Shown here: one piece after another, positions 19,350-28,559 of the stretch
Layout: every line of letters begins with the position of its first letter
Position numbering within the stretch: position 1 is the first letter of the stretch
Translations under genes and position numbers: made by a program
NCBI GenBank assembly: GCA_028690155.1
Contig: JAQVBU010000001.1
Span: 1-64,000, forward strand
Direction of reading: 5' to 3'
Source: Alphaproteobacteria bacterium
GTDB taxonomy: Bacteria > Pseudomonadota > Alphaproteobacteria > UBA9219
Length of the DNA stretch: 64,000 nucleotides
The notes under the pieces: model-generated
What the model was told of the DNA's origin: nothing
The model's input: the letters and a program-made list of their open reading frames with translations, nothing else
The model's database searches: none

Positions 19350-20797
19350 AGCCCCAGAACCTTTCTTGCCTCCTCGCGATCATCGAAGGGAAGCACCGCA
19401 TCGCCGACAATCTGGCCCGGCTCATGCCCCTTTCCGGCAATAATCAGCACATCGTGTGGGCCTAACGCCTCGATTCCTTCGGCAATGGCTTCGGCCCTGT
19501 TTCCGATTTCCCGAACGTTCGTCCGATCGGAACATCCCGCGAGCATCTCGGCCCGAATGGTCGCCGCCTCTTCATAGCGCGGGTTGTCGTCGGTAATAAT
19601 CGACCAATCCGCTTTTTGCTGCGCGATCGCCCCCATCAAAGGTCTTTTTCCTTTGTCACGGTTGCCGCCGCAGCCGACGATCACGCCCAGCTTAGCCCCC
19701 GGATAAGCCTGAACGCGCGGCCGCATCGCCAACAAGACCCTCTCCAAGGCATCGGGCTTGTGGGCGTAGTCAACATAAACCTCGCCGCCTTTTTCCGACA
19801 GGCCGATGAACTGCAAACGCCCCGGCGCGCCGGACACCGACGATAACGCGGCCGCCGCACGCATCGGATCGCCGCCGCTTCCGATCACAAGCCCCAACGC
19901 CCCCAGCGCGTTCCACGCCTGAAAATCGCCCATGACGGGAAGCAACGCCTCAATCTCCTTGCCGAAGACGTCGAGCCGCAACACTTGCCCCTTAGCATCG
20001 GCGCGATCGTCAATCAGGCGAAGCTCTTTGCCTTGACGGCCAAAGGTGATCGGGCGAAGGCCTCTCTCTCGCGCGTCCTTCAAAAGAATTTCGGTTTCTG
20101 GAATGTCGGCGTTCAAAACCGCCGCCGCCCCTTGGGGAAGAAGCGTCGTAAACAGACGTCTTTTGGCCTCAAAATAAGCCTCCATCGTCTTGTGGTAATC
20201 CAAATGATCTCGCGAAAGATTCGTAAAGGCCCCGGCCTTCAACCTTACGCTATCCAAACGATTGAACTCGATTCCGTTGCTGGATGCTTCCATGACCGCA
20301 TGGGTTATGCCGCGTTCGGCGCAGGTATCGAGAACCCGGTGCAGCGTAATCGCGTCCGGCGTCGTCAACGAGCCATACTCGGCCCCCTGATCCGTTACAA
20401 GGCCCAGCGTCCCGATGCTGGCCGCTTTGTGCCCCAGAGCCCGTTCAATCTCGCGCACAAATTGAGCCGTCGAGGTCTTTCCGCTCGTTCCCGTCACAGC
20501 CACAATCGTCTCGGGCTGCCGAGGATAGAAGGCGGCCGCGACCCGCGAGGTCTCTTGCCGGACATTCGGCGAAAAAACAACCGTCACGGACGCATCAACC
20601 TCGGACCCTTCGGGCACAAGAACGGCCACCGCGCCCTTCTCGACAGCCGAGGGAATAAAAGACCGTCCATCGACCTTAAGCCCCGGCGTTGCAATGAAAA
20701 GATAGCCCGGCTGAACCTGGCGCGAGTCCTCGGTTATCCCCGTTATCGTAACGTCGGAGCCTTGAAGCGGGCACCGTGTAAGATCAGAAAGCTTCAT
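19346..20797 (-). CDS. murE: UDP-MurNAc-tripeptide synthetase MurE (meso-DAP type)
   Basis: Mur ligase adding the third residue of the stem peptide. The 483 residues have the MurE N-domain (ITEDSRQVQPGYLFIATPG), the P-loop VTGTSGKTST (GTSGKTS at 103-109), TTPDAITLHRVLD, MEASSNGIEFNRLD, NLSRDHLDYHKTMEAY and the specificity loop DDNPRYEE near residue 400, which selects meso-diaminopimelate in Gram-negative bacteria. It is the first gene of the dcw block in the window; upstream ftsI/pbp genes usually present are replaced by the divergent rsmE. Its stop overlaps the murF start by 4 bp. Confidence 0.96.
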   Translation of the reverse strand: MKLSDLTRCPLQGSDVTITGITEDSRQVQPGYLFIATPGLKVDGRSFIPSAVEKGAVAVLVPEGSEVDASVTVVFSPNVRQETSRVAAAFYPRQPETIVAVTGTSGKTSTAQFVREIERALGHKAASIGTLGLVTDQGAEYGSLTTPDAITLHRVLDTCAERGITHAVMEASSNGIEFNRLDSVRLKAGAFTNLSRDHLDYHKTMEAYFEAKRRLFTTLLPQGAAAVLNADIPETEILLKDARERGLRPITFGRQGKELRLIDDRADAKGQVLRLDVFGKEIEALLPVMGDFQAWNALGALGLVIGSGGDPMRAAAALSSVSGAPGRLQFIGLSEKGGEVYVDYAHKPDALERVLLAMRPRVQAYPGAKLGVIVGCGGNRDKGKRPLMGAIAQQKADWSIITDDNPRYEEAATIRAEMLAGCSDRTNVREIGNRAEAIAEGIEALGPHDVLIIAGKGHEPGQIVGDAVLPFDDREEARKVLGL

Positions 20798-20919
20798 GGG
20801 ATTGTCCCATCAAAAAGAATCAGGGCTTCGATGGTAACCCTTTCGCGGGGCAATTGTCGATGCCCGGTTGCGCGCTTTTTGCGAACCGCCTAGACTGAAA
20901 GAAGTTTAGGAAAAAACGC

Positions 20920-21672
20920 ATGGACCTTCGTCATACACGCCGTCTTTTCGTCCCCGACCGCTTGAAGGCGGGCACGCCCCTTACCTTAGCCGCTGAACCG
21001 GCGCATCGCCTCATTCATGTCTTGCGCATGAGAGAGGGCGACATCATTCGTCTGTTTAACGGCCACGACGGCGAATTTGCGGCCTCGGTCACGAACCTTT
21101 CAAAGAAAGAGGTCGCGCTTCGCGTCGAGGAAGCCCTTCGACCGCAAGAAAACGGTCCCGATGTGTGGCTGTGCTGCGCGCCCATCAAAAAAATCCATTT
21201 TGACACCATGTTGGAAAAGGCCACGGAGCTCGGCGTCTCGGAAATCCAGCCGATCTTGACCCAACGCACACAAATTCGCGACGTCAACGGCGACCGGGCT
21301 TACCTTCTGTGCCGGGAAGCCGCCGAACAGTCCGAACGTCTTGCGGTCCCGGCCATCGGTGCACCCGTGACGTTGGACGATATGGTCTCTGTTTTCCCCC
21401 CTGATCGGGCCCTGATTGTCTGCGCCGAATGGGGAAACGCCGACCCCATCTGGGATGCCCTGCAACAACCGGCGCTCCGCGCTTTTTCCAAGGCAGCCAT
21501 CCTGACGGGACCCGAAGGGGGCTTGACCGCCGACGAACTGGAAACGCTGAGGCACCGCCCCCACACCTTCTTTGTTCGGCTTGGCCCCCGGATTTTACGC
21601 GCGGACACAGCGGCCCTCGCCGCCTTGGTCTGCTGGCAAGCCATTCAAGGGGACTGGAAGACCATCGGTTGA
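20920..21672 (+). CDS. rsmE: 16S rRNA (uracil(1498)-N3)-methyltransferase RsmE
   Basis: SPOUT methyltransferase that methylates N3 of U1498 in 16S rRNA. The 250 residues start with a PUA-like domain (RRLFVPDRLKAG, HRLIHVLRMREGD) and continue with the knotted domain: KKIHFDTMLEKATELGVSEI, REAAEQSERL, ILTGPEGGLTADE and LGPRILRADTAALAAL. All are family signatures. It diverges from murE and converges on the tRNA methyltransferase gene, overlapping it by 28 bp. Confidence 0.95.
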   Translation: MDLRHTRRLFVPDRLKAGTPLTLAAEPAHRLIHVLRMREGDIIRLFNGHDGEFAASVTNLSKKEVALRVEEALRPQENGPDVWLCCAPIKKIHFDTMLEKATELGVSEIQPILTQRTQIRDVNGDRAYLLCREAAEQSERLAVPAIGAPVTLDDMVSVFPPDRALIVCAEWGNADPIWDALQQPALRAFSKAAILTGPEGGLTADELETLRHRPHTFFVRLGPRILRADTAALAALVCWQAIQGDWKTIG

Positions 21673-22394
21673 GCGTGACGCAGCACAGCCTCGGCTTCGG
21701 GCGTGTACGCACCAGATTTTTTGTGCAGAACCAATCCGTTGGACTCCTTTATCGAAAACAGGGCGTCTTTTCTTGCCCGGAGAATAAGACGCTTGGGCGC
21801 TTGCCCTTCCCGCGGCAAAAGGGGCAGCACCTCAATCTCTCCGAAGGCCTTGCCTAAACAGCCCTCAACCTCGCCTCGACGGTCCGCTCGATGAACAATC
21901 GTTACGGTCCCGGAAGGTTTAAGGGCTTGTCCTGCCGACATAATCCATGACTCAAGGGCCCCCTCATCCGTAAACGCCTGGCGTTTTGAGTCATCAGGCG
22001 ACACGTCGTGTCTGTCCCGCGCATGATAAGGCGGGTTCATAAGGACATGGTCAAAATGCCCGCGCAAATCCGCAGGCAGCGAGGTGACGTCGTCCCGCCG
22101 CACATCGAGCCCCTTGGCGCAAACGTTGCGGCCAATATTGTGGTGGCAAAGCTCGACCAAGAAAGGCTGAATGTCGACCCCAAGCCCCCCGATGGCCGGA
22201 ACGCGATAAGCAAGGCAAATCATAGCGCCGCCGACGCCGCAGCCGAGATCCAAAATCCTGTCGCCCGGCAAAGCGGGCACGGACGCCGCCAACAAAACCG
22301 TGTCAATCGCAACACGGTATCCGGTTGCAGGCTGTTCCAACAGCACACATCGATTGAGAACTCCGTCGAGGGTCGTCGCGGCGCAGGCGTTCAT
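21645..22394 (-). CDS. TrmN6-like N6-adenine tRNA methyltransferase
   Basis: A 249-residue class I SAM-dependent methyltransferase of the TrmN6/YfiC type, whose E. coli member methylates N6 of A37 in tRNA1(Val). Visible are an N-terminal QPATGYRVAIDTVLLAASVP segment, the SAM loop DLGCGVGG (49-56) and the N6-amine catalytic motif NPPY (120-123). The substrate here is inferred from family; related enzymes can act on other nucleic acids or proteins. Convergent overlap with rsmE at the 3' end is 28 bp. Confidence 0.85.
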   Translation of the reverse strand: MNACAATTLDGVLNRCVLLEQPATGYRVAIDTVLLAASVPALPGDRILDLGCGVGGAMICLAYRVPAIGGLGVDIQPFLVELCHHNIGRNVCAKGLDVRRDDVTSLPADLRGHFDHVLMNPPYHARDRHDVSPDDSKRQAFTDEGALESWIMSAGQALKPSGTVTIVHRADRRGEVEGCLGKAFGEIEVLPLLPREGQAPKRLILRARKDALFSIKESNGLVLHKKSGAYTPEAEAVLRHAQPMVFQSP

Positions 22395-22446
22395 GAAAAA
22401 CTCATAAGAGGTAGCGGGAAGAAAGAATCTCCTTTATTATTGCTCC

Positions 22447-22731
22447 ATGTTTCGTTTTTTGACCATCCTTTGCTTGGCTTTTCTTTTGACCCATGGCGCG
22501 GCGGCCGGGCAAGCCGAAGTGCGCGAAGTCGCTTTGCTGAACAATTGCTCTCCTAAAAAAATCGAAGTCTATCAAAACATTTTAGGAAACGACGGGCGAA
22601 CCGTTTACAAAGTATCGTGCAATCTACCCAAAACAGTGGAGACCGAAACGAAAGCTCCTGACGCCATCATCATTGGATGTCAGCAGTCTTTATGTACCTT
22701 TTTGCGGACCTTTTCGGACGCGGCAAAATAA
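22447..22731 (+). CDS. Small secreted cysteine-containing protein
   Basis: I do not recognise this 94-residue protein. It has a clear signal peptide (MFRFLTILCLAFLLTHGAAA, cleavage near residue 20) and a mature part of about 74 residues with four cysteines (in LLNNC, KVSC, IIGC and QSLC), enough for two disulfides in the periplasm. The start has no strong ribosome-binding site. It diverges from the tRNA methyltransferase gene with a 52-bp gap. Confidence 0.6.
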   Translation: MFRFLTILCLAFLLTHGAAAGQAEVREVALLNNCSPKKIEVYQNILGNDGRTVYKVSCNLPKTVETETKAPDAIIIGCQQSLCTFLRTFSDAAK

Positions 22732-22911
22732 TTTTTCTTTCTTTTGTTTTTCAAGGCGATGCGCCTTTCTCCCCCGGGACCTAGGAGCAACAGAGGGCCG
22801 GGAAAAGGGCCAAAGGAATGTCGTTTTTATTGACTTTCCTTGCACAGACGGTGTACAGCCTGCCACAAGCGTCGGGTCTTTTGCCCGACAAGATCAACCA
22901 AAGAGAGAAAG

Positions 22912-22986
22912 ATGAACGGCGACACGAGCGGCGACCCTTCGAGGAGAGGTCGCGCACATAATGTCTCCAGTATTCTCGCCTCCTAA
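22912..22986 (+). CDS. Putative leader peptide 1 (24 aa)
   Basis: ATG at 22912 follows AAGAGAGAAAG and opens a 24-codon frame with Arg, Asp and Ser residues (MNGDTSGDPSRRGRAH in its first part), ending at TAA 22984. It lies in the long leader of the ATPase gene. Coding is only suggested by position and ribosome-binding site. Confidence 0.25.
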   Translation: MNGDTSGDPSRRGRAHNVSSILAS

Positions 22987-23042
22987 GGCTCGCGCTTAAC
23001 AGCGCACACCTTCCGGCGGCGATGCTGCGAGGAGGGTGAATC

Positions 23043-23141
23043 ATGATAAAGAAACGCACCGCACCCGGTTTGGGATTCTTCGTAACGCGCGCACGGATTT
23101 TTTTGCCGTGTCTTGAAGCCGCGGACAAACCTCCATCCTGA
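23043..23141 (+). CDS. Putative leader peptide 2 (32 aa)
   Basis: ATG at 23043 is preceded by GAGGAGGGTGAATC, one of the best ribosome-binding sites in the window, and opens a 32-codon frame starting MIKKRTAPGLGFF and ending with KPPS. It is basic with a few prolines. Its stop codon lies exactly at the first stem (23141-23146) of the hairpins that precede the ATPase gene, so ribosome position could change folding there. Function is inference. Confidence 0.4.
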   Translation: MIKKRTAPGLGFFVTRARIFLPCLEAADKPPS

Positions 23142-23219
23142 ACCGATAATGGGCTTTGGCCTCGGTTTAACGCCGCTTGGGCGGCTGGTTTTGTCGTTTC
23201 TTCAAGAAGTTGTCACATC

Positions 23220-25958
23220 ATGATGCCTCAGGATCTACCTCCCGCATCCTTCTTCGAGACGCTTGTTTCGAACGTCAGGAATTTTTTCCGGCCGCCAAAG
23301 AAAAAACGGAGGATGGGAACAAAAACCTCCGATCTTCTTCGCGAAACAAGCATGCTCGACGCCGATGCCGTCTTGGCCCGGCTTGAATCGAACCTCGATG
23401 GACTGACCGAGGAAGAAGCCGAGCAGCGGCTTGAACGTTACGGCGAAAACCGCGTCGCGCGTGAAACCCGCCAGAGCTTAATCGAACAGCTTCTTCGCCT
23501 TTTCATCAATCCCCTGAACATCATGTTGGTGGTTTTGGCCATCATCAATTTTGCTTTTCTGGGCGACATCAAATCGGGCGCGTTGGTTTCCGCCATGGTC
23601 TTGACCAGCGTGGCGCTGTCCTTCGTTCAGGAAACGCGATCAAACGTCGCCGCCCAAAAGCTGCGCGCGATGGTTGGCACGACGGCCTCGGTTCTGCGGC
23701 AAGAACCTGAAGAAGAATCGGACGACGACGATCTGAAAACGCCCAATCTGGACGTGCGCCAGTCCTTACGGCAAGAGCGGCCCATTGAAGAACTCGTTCC
23801 CGGCGATATTCTGTGGCTATCCGCAGGCGATGTCATCCCGGCCGACGTGCGGATCCTCTCGGCCCGCGATCTTTTTTTGAACCAATCCGCCCTGACCGGC
23901 GAATCCATGCCGGTCGAAAAATTTCCCGCCTCCTCCTCCTTGGCGAGCCACAACCTTCTCGACTTTTCCAACATCGCCTTTATGGGGAGCCACGTCACCA
24001 GCGGCACGGCCAAAGCCGTCGTCATAACGACGGGCGCACAGACGTACTTTGGCTCGTTGGCGCGGACGCTTCTCGGCAAACCGGCGCCGACAAGCTTCGA
24101 AATAGGCATTCGCCGCTTCACCTGGCTTATGATCCGCTTCATGCTGGTCATGGTGCCGCTCGTTTTTTTAATCAACGGACTGACCAAGCACAACTGGACC
24201 GAAGCGTTCATCTTCGCTATGTCGGTCGCCGTCGGCCTAACGCCCGAAATGTTGCCGATGCTGGTCACGGTCAACCTCAGCAAGGGCGCTTTGGCCCTCT
24301 CGCGCAAGAAAGTTATCGTTAAGCGCTTGAACTCTATTCAAAATTTTGGCGCCATGGACGTGCTGTGCACCGACAAAACGGGCACGCTGACCCAAGACAA
24401 GGTCATTATGAAACGTCATGTAGACCTTCTGGGCCGCGAATGCGACACGGTGCTGCGCTATGGCTATTTGAACAGCTATTACCAGTCGGGCCTGAAAAAT
24501 CTTTTGGATGTGGCTCTGTTGGCCCATGTCGACGTACGCGAAGATCTGCGCATTGACGACAACGCCTACACGAAGATTGATGAAATCCCCTTTGACTTCG
24601 TGCGGCGGCGCATGTCGGTTGTGGTCGAAGACAAAACCGCTAAACAGCATATTCTAATATGCAAAGGCGCGGTCGAGGAAATTCTGAACGTCTGCACGCG
24701 CGGCGAGATCGAAGGAAGTTCCTTTGCTATGAGCGCCGAGCACCGCGTCGCAACGCTTCGTTTGGCGCAAGAACTGAACGAAGACGGCTTCCGCGTCATC
24801 GCCGTCGCGCATAAAGACACCACGCTCGAACAGGGCACATACGGCATAAAAGATGAAAGTGAATTAACGCTTTTAGGGTTTATCGCCTTTCTGGATCCGC
24901 CCAAGGAAAGCGCGGCCCCCGCCTTGGCCGCGCTGGCCAACCACGGCGTAAGCGTCAAAATTTTGACCGGCGACAACGACATCGTGGCTCGACGCATCTG
25001 CAAAGACGTCAATCTTGCGATCGACGGCGAGTTATTAGGCAACGACTTGGCGACCATGACCGACGAAGAGCTGGACGAACGCGTCGAACGCATCACGCTG
25101 TTCTCAAAATTGTCGCCGGCGCAGAAAGCGCGTGTCATCGCCTCGCTTCGCCGCAAAGGCCATGTCGTCGGCTTCTTGGGCGACGGGATCAACGACGGGC
25201 CCGCCTTGAAAGCCGCCGACGTGGGCATCTCGGTCGATACGGCCGCCGATATCGCCAAAGAATCCGCCGCCATCGTCCTTCTTGAAAAAAGCCTGATGGT
25301 CCTCGAAGAAGGCGTTTTGGAAGGCCGTAAAATTTTCGGTAATTTGTCCAAATACATCAAAATGGGGGCGAGCTCGAATTTCGGCAACATGTTCAGCGTC
25401 ATCGGCGCCAGCGCCCTCCTGCCTTTCTTGCCCATGCTGCCCATTCAGGTCCTAACCAACAACCTGCTCTATGACTTTTCGCAAACAGCCATCCCCACCG
25501 ACCATGTGGACGAAGAATACCTAAGCAAACCACGCCGCTGGGACATCGGCCATATTGCCCGCTTTATGATCCTGCTGGGACCTGTCAGCTCGGTTTTCGA
25601 TTATCTGACGTTTGCCGTCCTGTATTTCGGATACGGCGCCAACACGCTGGCCATGGCGCCCTTGTTCCAGACCGCATGGTTTGTCGAATCCCTTCTGACC
25701 CAAACCATGATCATTCACATCTTCCGCACCAACAAAATCCCCTTTTTCCAAAGCCGCGCCAGCTGGCCTCTTCTGATCACGACCGGCATCATTTGCCTGA
25801 TCGGCGCGTTCCTGCCTTTCTCCTCCTTTGCCGACAGTTTGGGCTTCAGGCCTCTTCCCGGAACGTTCTGGCCCGTGGTGGCCGCAATCCTTGGCCTCTA
25901 TCTGCTGACCGCTCTTATCGTTAAAAATTGGTTTATTCGCCGCTACGGATGGAACTAA
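23220..25958 (+). CDS. mgtA: Magnesium-transporting P-type ATPase, MgtA/MgtB type
   Basis: A 912-residue P-type (P3B) ATPase of the inner membrane, expected to import Mg2+. In order: a cytoplasmic N-terminus with ESNLDGLTEEEAEQRL, two membrane helices near 98-133, the actuator domain with TGES (226-229), helices near 305-350 containing SVAVGLTPEMLPM, the MgtA-type signature of helix 4, the phosphorylation site DKTGTLT (Asp385), the hinge GDGINDGPALKAADVGISVD and six C-terminal helices. Length matches MgtA. Two ATGs lie side by side at 23220 and 23223 without a strong ribosome-binding site. A long structured leader precedes it. Confidence 0.92.
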   Translation: MMPQDLPPASFFETLVSNVRNFFRPPKKKRRMGTKTSDLLRETSMLDADAVLARLESNLDGLTEEEAEQRLERYGENRVARETRQSLIEQLLRLFINPLNIMLVVLAIINFAFLGDIKSGALVSAMVLTSVALSFVQETRSNVAAQKLRAMVGTTASVLRQEPEEESDDDDLKTPNLDVRQSLRQERPIEELVPGDILWLSAGDVIPADVRILSARDLFLNQSALTGESMPVEKFPASSSLASHNLLDFSNIAFMGSHVTSGTAKAVVITTGAQTYFGSLARTLLGKPAPTSFEIGIRRFTWLMIRFMLVMVPLVFLINGLTKHNWTEAFIFAMSVAVGLTPEMLPMLVTVNLSKGALALSRKKVIVKRLNSIQNFGAMDVLCTDKTGTLTQDKVIMKRHVDLLGRECDTVLRYGYLNSYYQSGLKNLLDVALLAHVDVREDLRIDDNAYTKIDEIPFDFVRRRMSVVVEDKTAKQHILICKGAVEEILNVCTRGEIEGSSFAMSAEHRVATLRLAQELNEDGFRVIAVAHKDTTLEQGTYGIKDESELTLLGFIAFLDPPKESAAPALAALANHGVSVKILTGDNDIVARRICKDVNLAIDGELLGNDLATMTDEELDERVERITLFSKLSPAQKARVIASLRRKGHVVGFLGDGINDGPALKAADVGISVDTAADIAKESAAIVLLEKSLMVLEEGVLEGRKIFGNLSKYIKMGASSNFGNMFSVIGASALLPFLPMLPIQVLTNNLLYDFSQTAIPTDHVDEEYLSKPRRWDIGHIARFMILLGPVSSVFDYLTFAVLYFGYGANTLAMAPLFQTAWFVESLLTQTMIIHIFRTNKIPFFQSRASWPLLITTGIICLIGAFLPFSSFADSLGFRPLPGTFWPVVAAILGLYLLTALIVKNWFIRRYGWN

Positions 25959-26051
25959 GGAAGCGGCGCGGCAACAGCCGGTAATTGACGCCGCCCTTTC
26001 AGCTCTTTATGGTCTTACGCATCGTTTACCTCGCTTTTTACCTTTTTACCC

Positions 26052-28484
26052 ATGGCCGCCTCTTCTCGTCGTTCGTCGTCAACATGGCTCCCTGAATCTT
26101 TCTCTGAGGGGCTCTCCCGTCTCAAAGCGCTGGCGGCGGGAAGCGTCGTCATAGCCGCCGCCTTCTTCTTGGCTTTTGCTTTTTTCTCCTATACATCCAG
26201 CGACCCTTCCTTCAACACCGCCGCCGTTGGCCCCCTGGTCCAAACACACAATCTTGGGGGGCGCTGGGGCGCCTACAGCGCCGACCTTCTGTGGCAGCTC
26301 TTTGGGCTCGGCGGCATCCTCCTTCCCTTGGCCATCGCCGCGTGGGGATGGCGGCTCGTATCGCAACAAGGCATTGAGCGTTTGGGCTGGCGCGTCGTCG
26401 CTCTTCTCGCGTCAATGGCCGCCGTCAGCATCGCCTTAAGCGCAACGGGCCTCGCCTTGGCTCCGGAACACGCGGGTTTTTATGGATCGCTGGGCCGCGT
26501 GTCCGGCCCTGCCCTCGCGTCCCTTCTCTCCTTTCCGGGGAGCCCCTATGTCCTCTCGGCTTTGTTCGGCCTTCTGGCCTGTCTGGGCGTTTATCTTTCT
26601 TGCGCTTTATCCGTCGAGGAGTGGCGCACGCTGGCTCTGTGGGTTCATGAGGGGGCCCTCTTCGTCATCGATCTTGTCCACGATAACGTCCTTGCGGCTT
26701 ATGCTTGGATCCGCGCCAAGCTTCGTCGCCGCGATGCGTTCGATGACGACGCCGAAGATATTGAGGAAGGGGCAGAGGAAGAAGAAGTAGAGGAAGACAA
26801 CGAGGGGGAAGAAGAAGAGGAGGAGGAGGAAGAAGAGGAAAACATAGACGAGCCCCCGCCCCAAAAAAGTTCCCGCAAAACACGCCGCAGCAAAGCGCCG
26901 TTAATCAAGCGCCCGGTTAAAACGACCAAGCAGTCCCGCTTTGCCTTCGCCGGCGATGAAGATTATCCGCCGCCCCCTTTGGATTTTCTCCATTGGCCGG
27001 ACAATGCGCAGCGCCGCGATATTATATCCAAGGAATCCTTGGAGAAGAACGCGAAGATCTTGGAATCCGTTCTCGACGATTTCGGCGTCAATGGTCACAT
27101 CTTAAAAGTCAGCCCCGGTCCTGTCGTAACTCTTTACGAACTGGAGCCCGCGCCCGGCACGCGGGCCTCGCGCGTCGTCTCGCTGGCCGACGACATCGCG
27201 CGCAACATGAGCGCCGTTTCGGTGCGCGTCGCCACCGTGCCGGGCCGAAACGTCATCGGCATCGAGCTTCCCAATGCCCGACGCGAAACCGTCTATTTGC
27301 GCGAGCTTCTAAGCTCAACCGCCTATCATGACACCAAAGCGACCCTGCCTCTTGTGCTTGGCAAGAACATCGCGGGCAACCCCGTTCTTGTCGATCTGGC
27401 CAAAATGCCGCACCTGTTGATCGCGGGTACGACCGGATCGGGTAAGTCCGTCGCCATCAACACCATGATCCTCTCGCTCTTGTACCGACTACCCCCGCAA
27501 AAGTGCCGCTTCATTATGATCGACCCCAAGATGCTGGAGCTTTCCGTTTATGACGGCATCCCACATTTGCTGACGCCGGTGGTTACCGACCCGAAAAAAG
27601 CCATCATGGCTTTGCGCTGGACGGTTCGCGAGATGGAAGACCGTTACCGCGCCATGTCCAAGCTCGGCGTTCGAAACGTGGACGGCTACAACGCCCGCCT
27701 GCGCGAAGCGGCCTCAAACGACGAAGTCCTGATGCGCACGGTACAAACCGGCTTCGACCGCGAAACAGGCAAGCCCATCTACGAAGAACAACCTCTCGAT
27801 TTAACCGAGCTTCCCTTTATTGTGGTCATCGTCGACGAAATGGCCGACTTGATGATGGTGGCTGGAAAGGAAATCGAAGCCGCGATCCAACGCTTGGCCC
27901 AGATGGCGCGCGCGGCAGGCATCCACATCATGATGGCAACCCAACGCCCGTCCGTGGATGTCATCACCGGAACAATTAAAGCCAATTTCCCGACACGTAT
28001 TAGCTTTCAGGTCACGTCGAAAATCGACAGCCGCACAATTCTGGGCGAACAAGGCGCCGAACAACTTCTGGGCCAAGGGGACATGCTTTACATGGCGGGC
28101 GGAGGACGAATCACGCGCGTGCACGGCCCCTTTGTTCGCGACGACGAAGTCGAACAAATTGTCAAATTTCTCAAGGCACAGGGCAAGCCCGACTACCTCG
28201 ACGCGGTGACGGAAGACGATGGCAGCGATACAGGGAGCCTCTTCGGCGGCGGTGCGGCGGGGGGCGCGTTTGGCAAGCCCTCGGGAGACGATCTTTACGA
28301 TAAAGCCGTCGATATCGTGCTTCGCGAACGCAAGGCTTCGACCAGCTTCATCCAACGCCAACTCCAAATTGGCTACAATAAAGCGGCCACACTCGTTGAA
28401 CGCATGGAGCGCGAAGGCCTGATCGGTCCGGCGTCCCCCACCGGCAAACGCGAAATCTTTGCCGGCGACTCCTCCAACGACTGA
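26052..28484 (+). CDS. ftsK: DNA translocase FtsK
   Basis: Septal DNA pump that clears chromosome termini at division and activates XerCD at dif. The 810 residues have four membrane segments in the first 185 residues, a short linker with a run of almost only Glu/Asp (about 230-265), then the motor: alpha domain (LEKNAKILESVLDDFGV), Walker A GTTGSGKS (459-466), Walker B IVVIVDEMADLMM, the MATQRPSVDVITG loop, and the winged-helix gamma domain (ASTSFIQRQLQIGYNKAATL to the end) that reads polar KOPS sites. The linker is short compared with E. coli. It stands alone after mgtA. Confidence 0.96.
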   Translation: MAASSRRSSSTWLPESFSEGLSRLKALAAGSVVIAAAFFLAFAFFSYTSSDPSFNTAAVGPLVQTHNLGGRWGAYSADLLWQLFGLGGILLPLAIAAWGWRLVSQQGIERLGWRVVALLASMAAVSIALSATGLALAPEHAGFYGSLGRVSGPALASLLSFPGSPYVLSALFGLLACLGVYLSCALSVEEWRTLALWVHEGALFVIDLVHDNVLAAYAWIRAKLRRRDAFDDDAEDIEEGAEEEEVEEDNEGEEEEEEEEEEENIDEPPPQKSSRKTRRSKAPLIKRPVKTTKQSRFAFAGDEDYPPPPLDFLHWPDNAQRRDIISKESLEKNAKILESVLDDFGVNGHILKVSPGPVVTLYELEPAPGTRASRVVSLADDIARNMSAVSVRVATVPGRNVIGIELPNARRETVYLRELLSSTAYHDTKATLPLVLGKNIAGNPVLVDLAKMPHLLIAGTTGSGKSVAINTMILSLLYRLPPQKCRFIMIDPKMLELSVYDGIPHLLTPVVTDPKKAIMALRWTVREMEDRYRAMSKLGVRNVDGYNARLREAASNDEVLMRTVQTGFDRETGKPIYEEQPLDLTELPFIVVIVDEMADLMMVAGKEIEAAIQRLAQMARAAGIHIMMATQRPSVDVITGTIKANFPTRISFQVTSKIDSRTILGEQGAEQLLGQGDMLYMAGGGRITRVHGPFVRDDEVEQIVKFLKAQGKPDYLDAVTEDDGSDTGSLFGGGAAGGAFGKPSGDDLYDKAVDIVLRERKASTSFIQRQLQIGYNKAATLVERMEREGLIGPASPTGKREIFAGDSSND

Positions 28485-28559
28485 CCGAGGCACACGCTTC
28501 CGAAGCTTTAAAATTTTTGGCTTCCGCGCTTGGAAAACAAAAAACCAAACGACAAAAAA

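Larger units (their letters stand above)
22740..23219 (+). promoter_or_regulatory. Long structured leader before the mgtA-like gene
   Basis: This 480-bp region has no recognised gene but several leader features in order: a TTGACT box near 22829, a GTCGGG/CCCGAC hairpin (22871-22876 with 22884-22889), two tiny frames with good ribosome-binding sites (listed below), an AACCGA/TCGGTT stem (23141-23146 with 23162-23167) and a GCCGC/GCGGC hairpin followed by GGTTTTG (23172-23192), 28 bp before the ATPase start. Leaders controlling transcription attenuation by leader-peptide translation or Mg2+ are known for mgtA genes elsewhere; the same here is inference. I do not see an M-box consensus. Confidence 0.5.

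Noticed and set aside
22740..23219. M-box (ykoK) Mg2+ riboswitch before mgtA
   Set aside because: The conserved M-box segments are not recognisable; small frames and hairpins are, so I describe it only as a structured leader.
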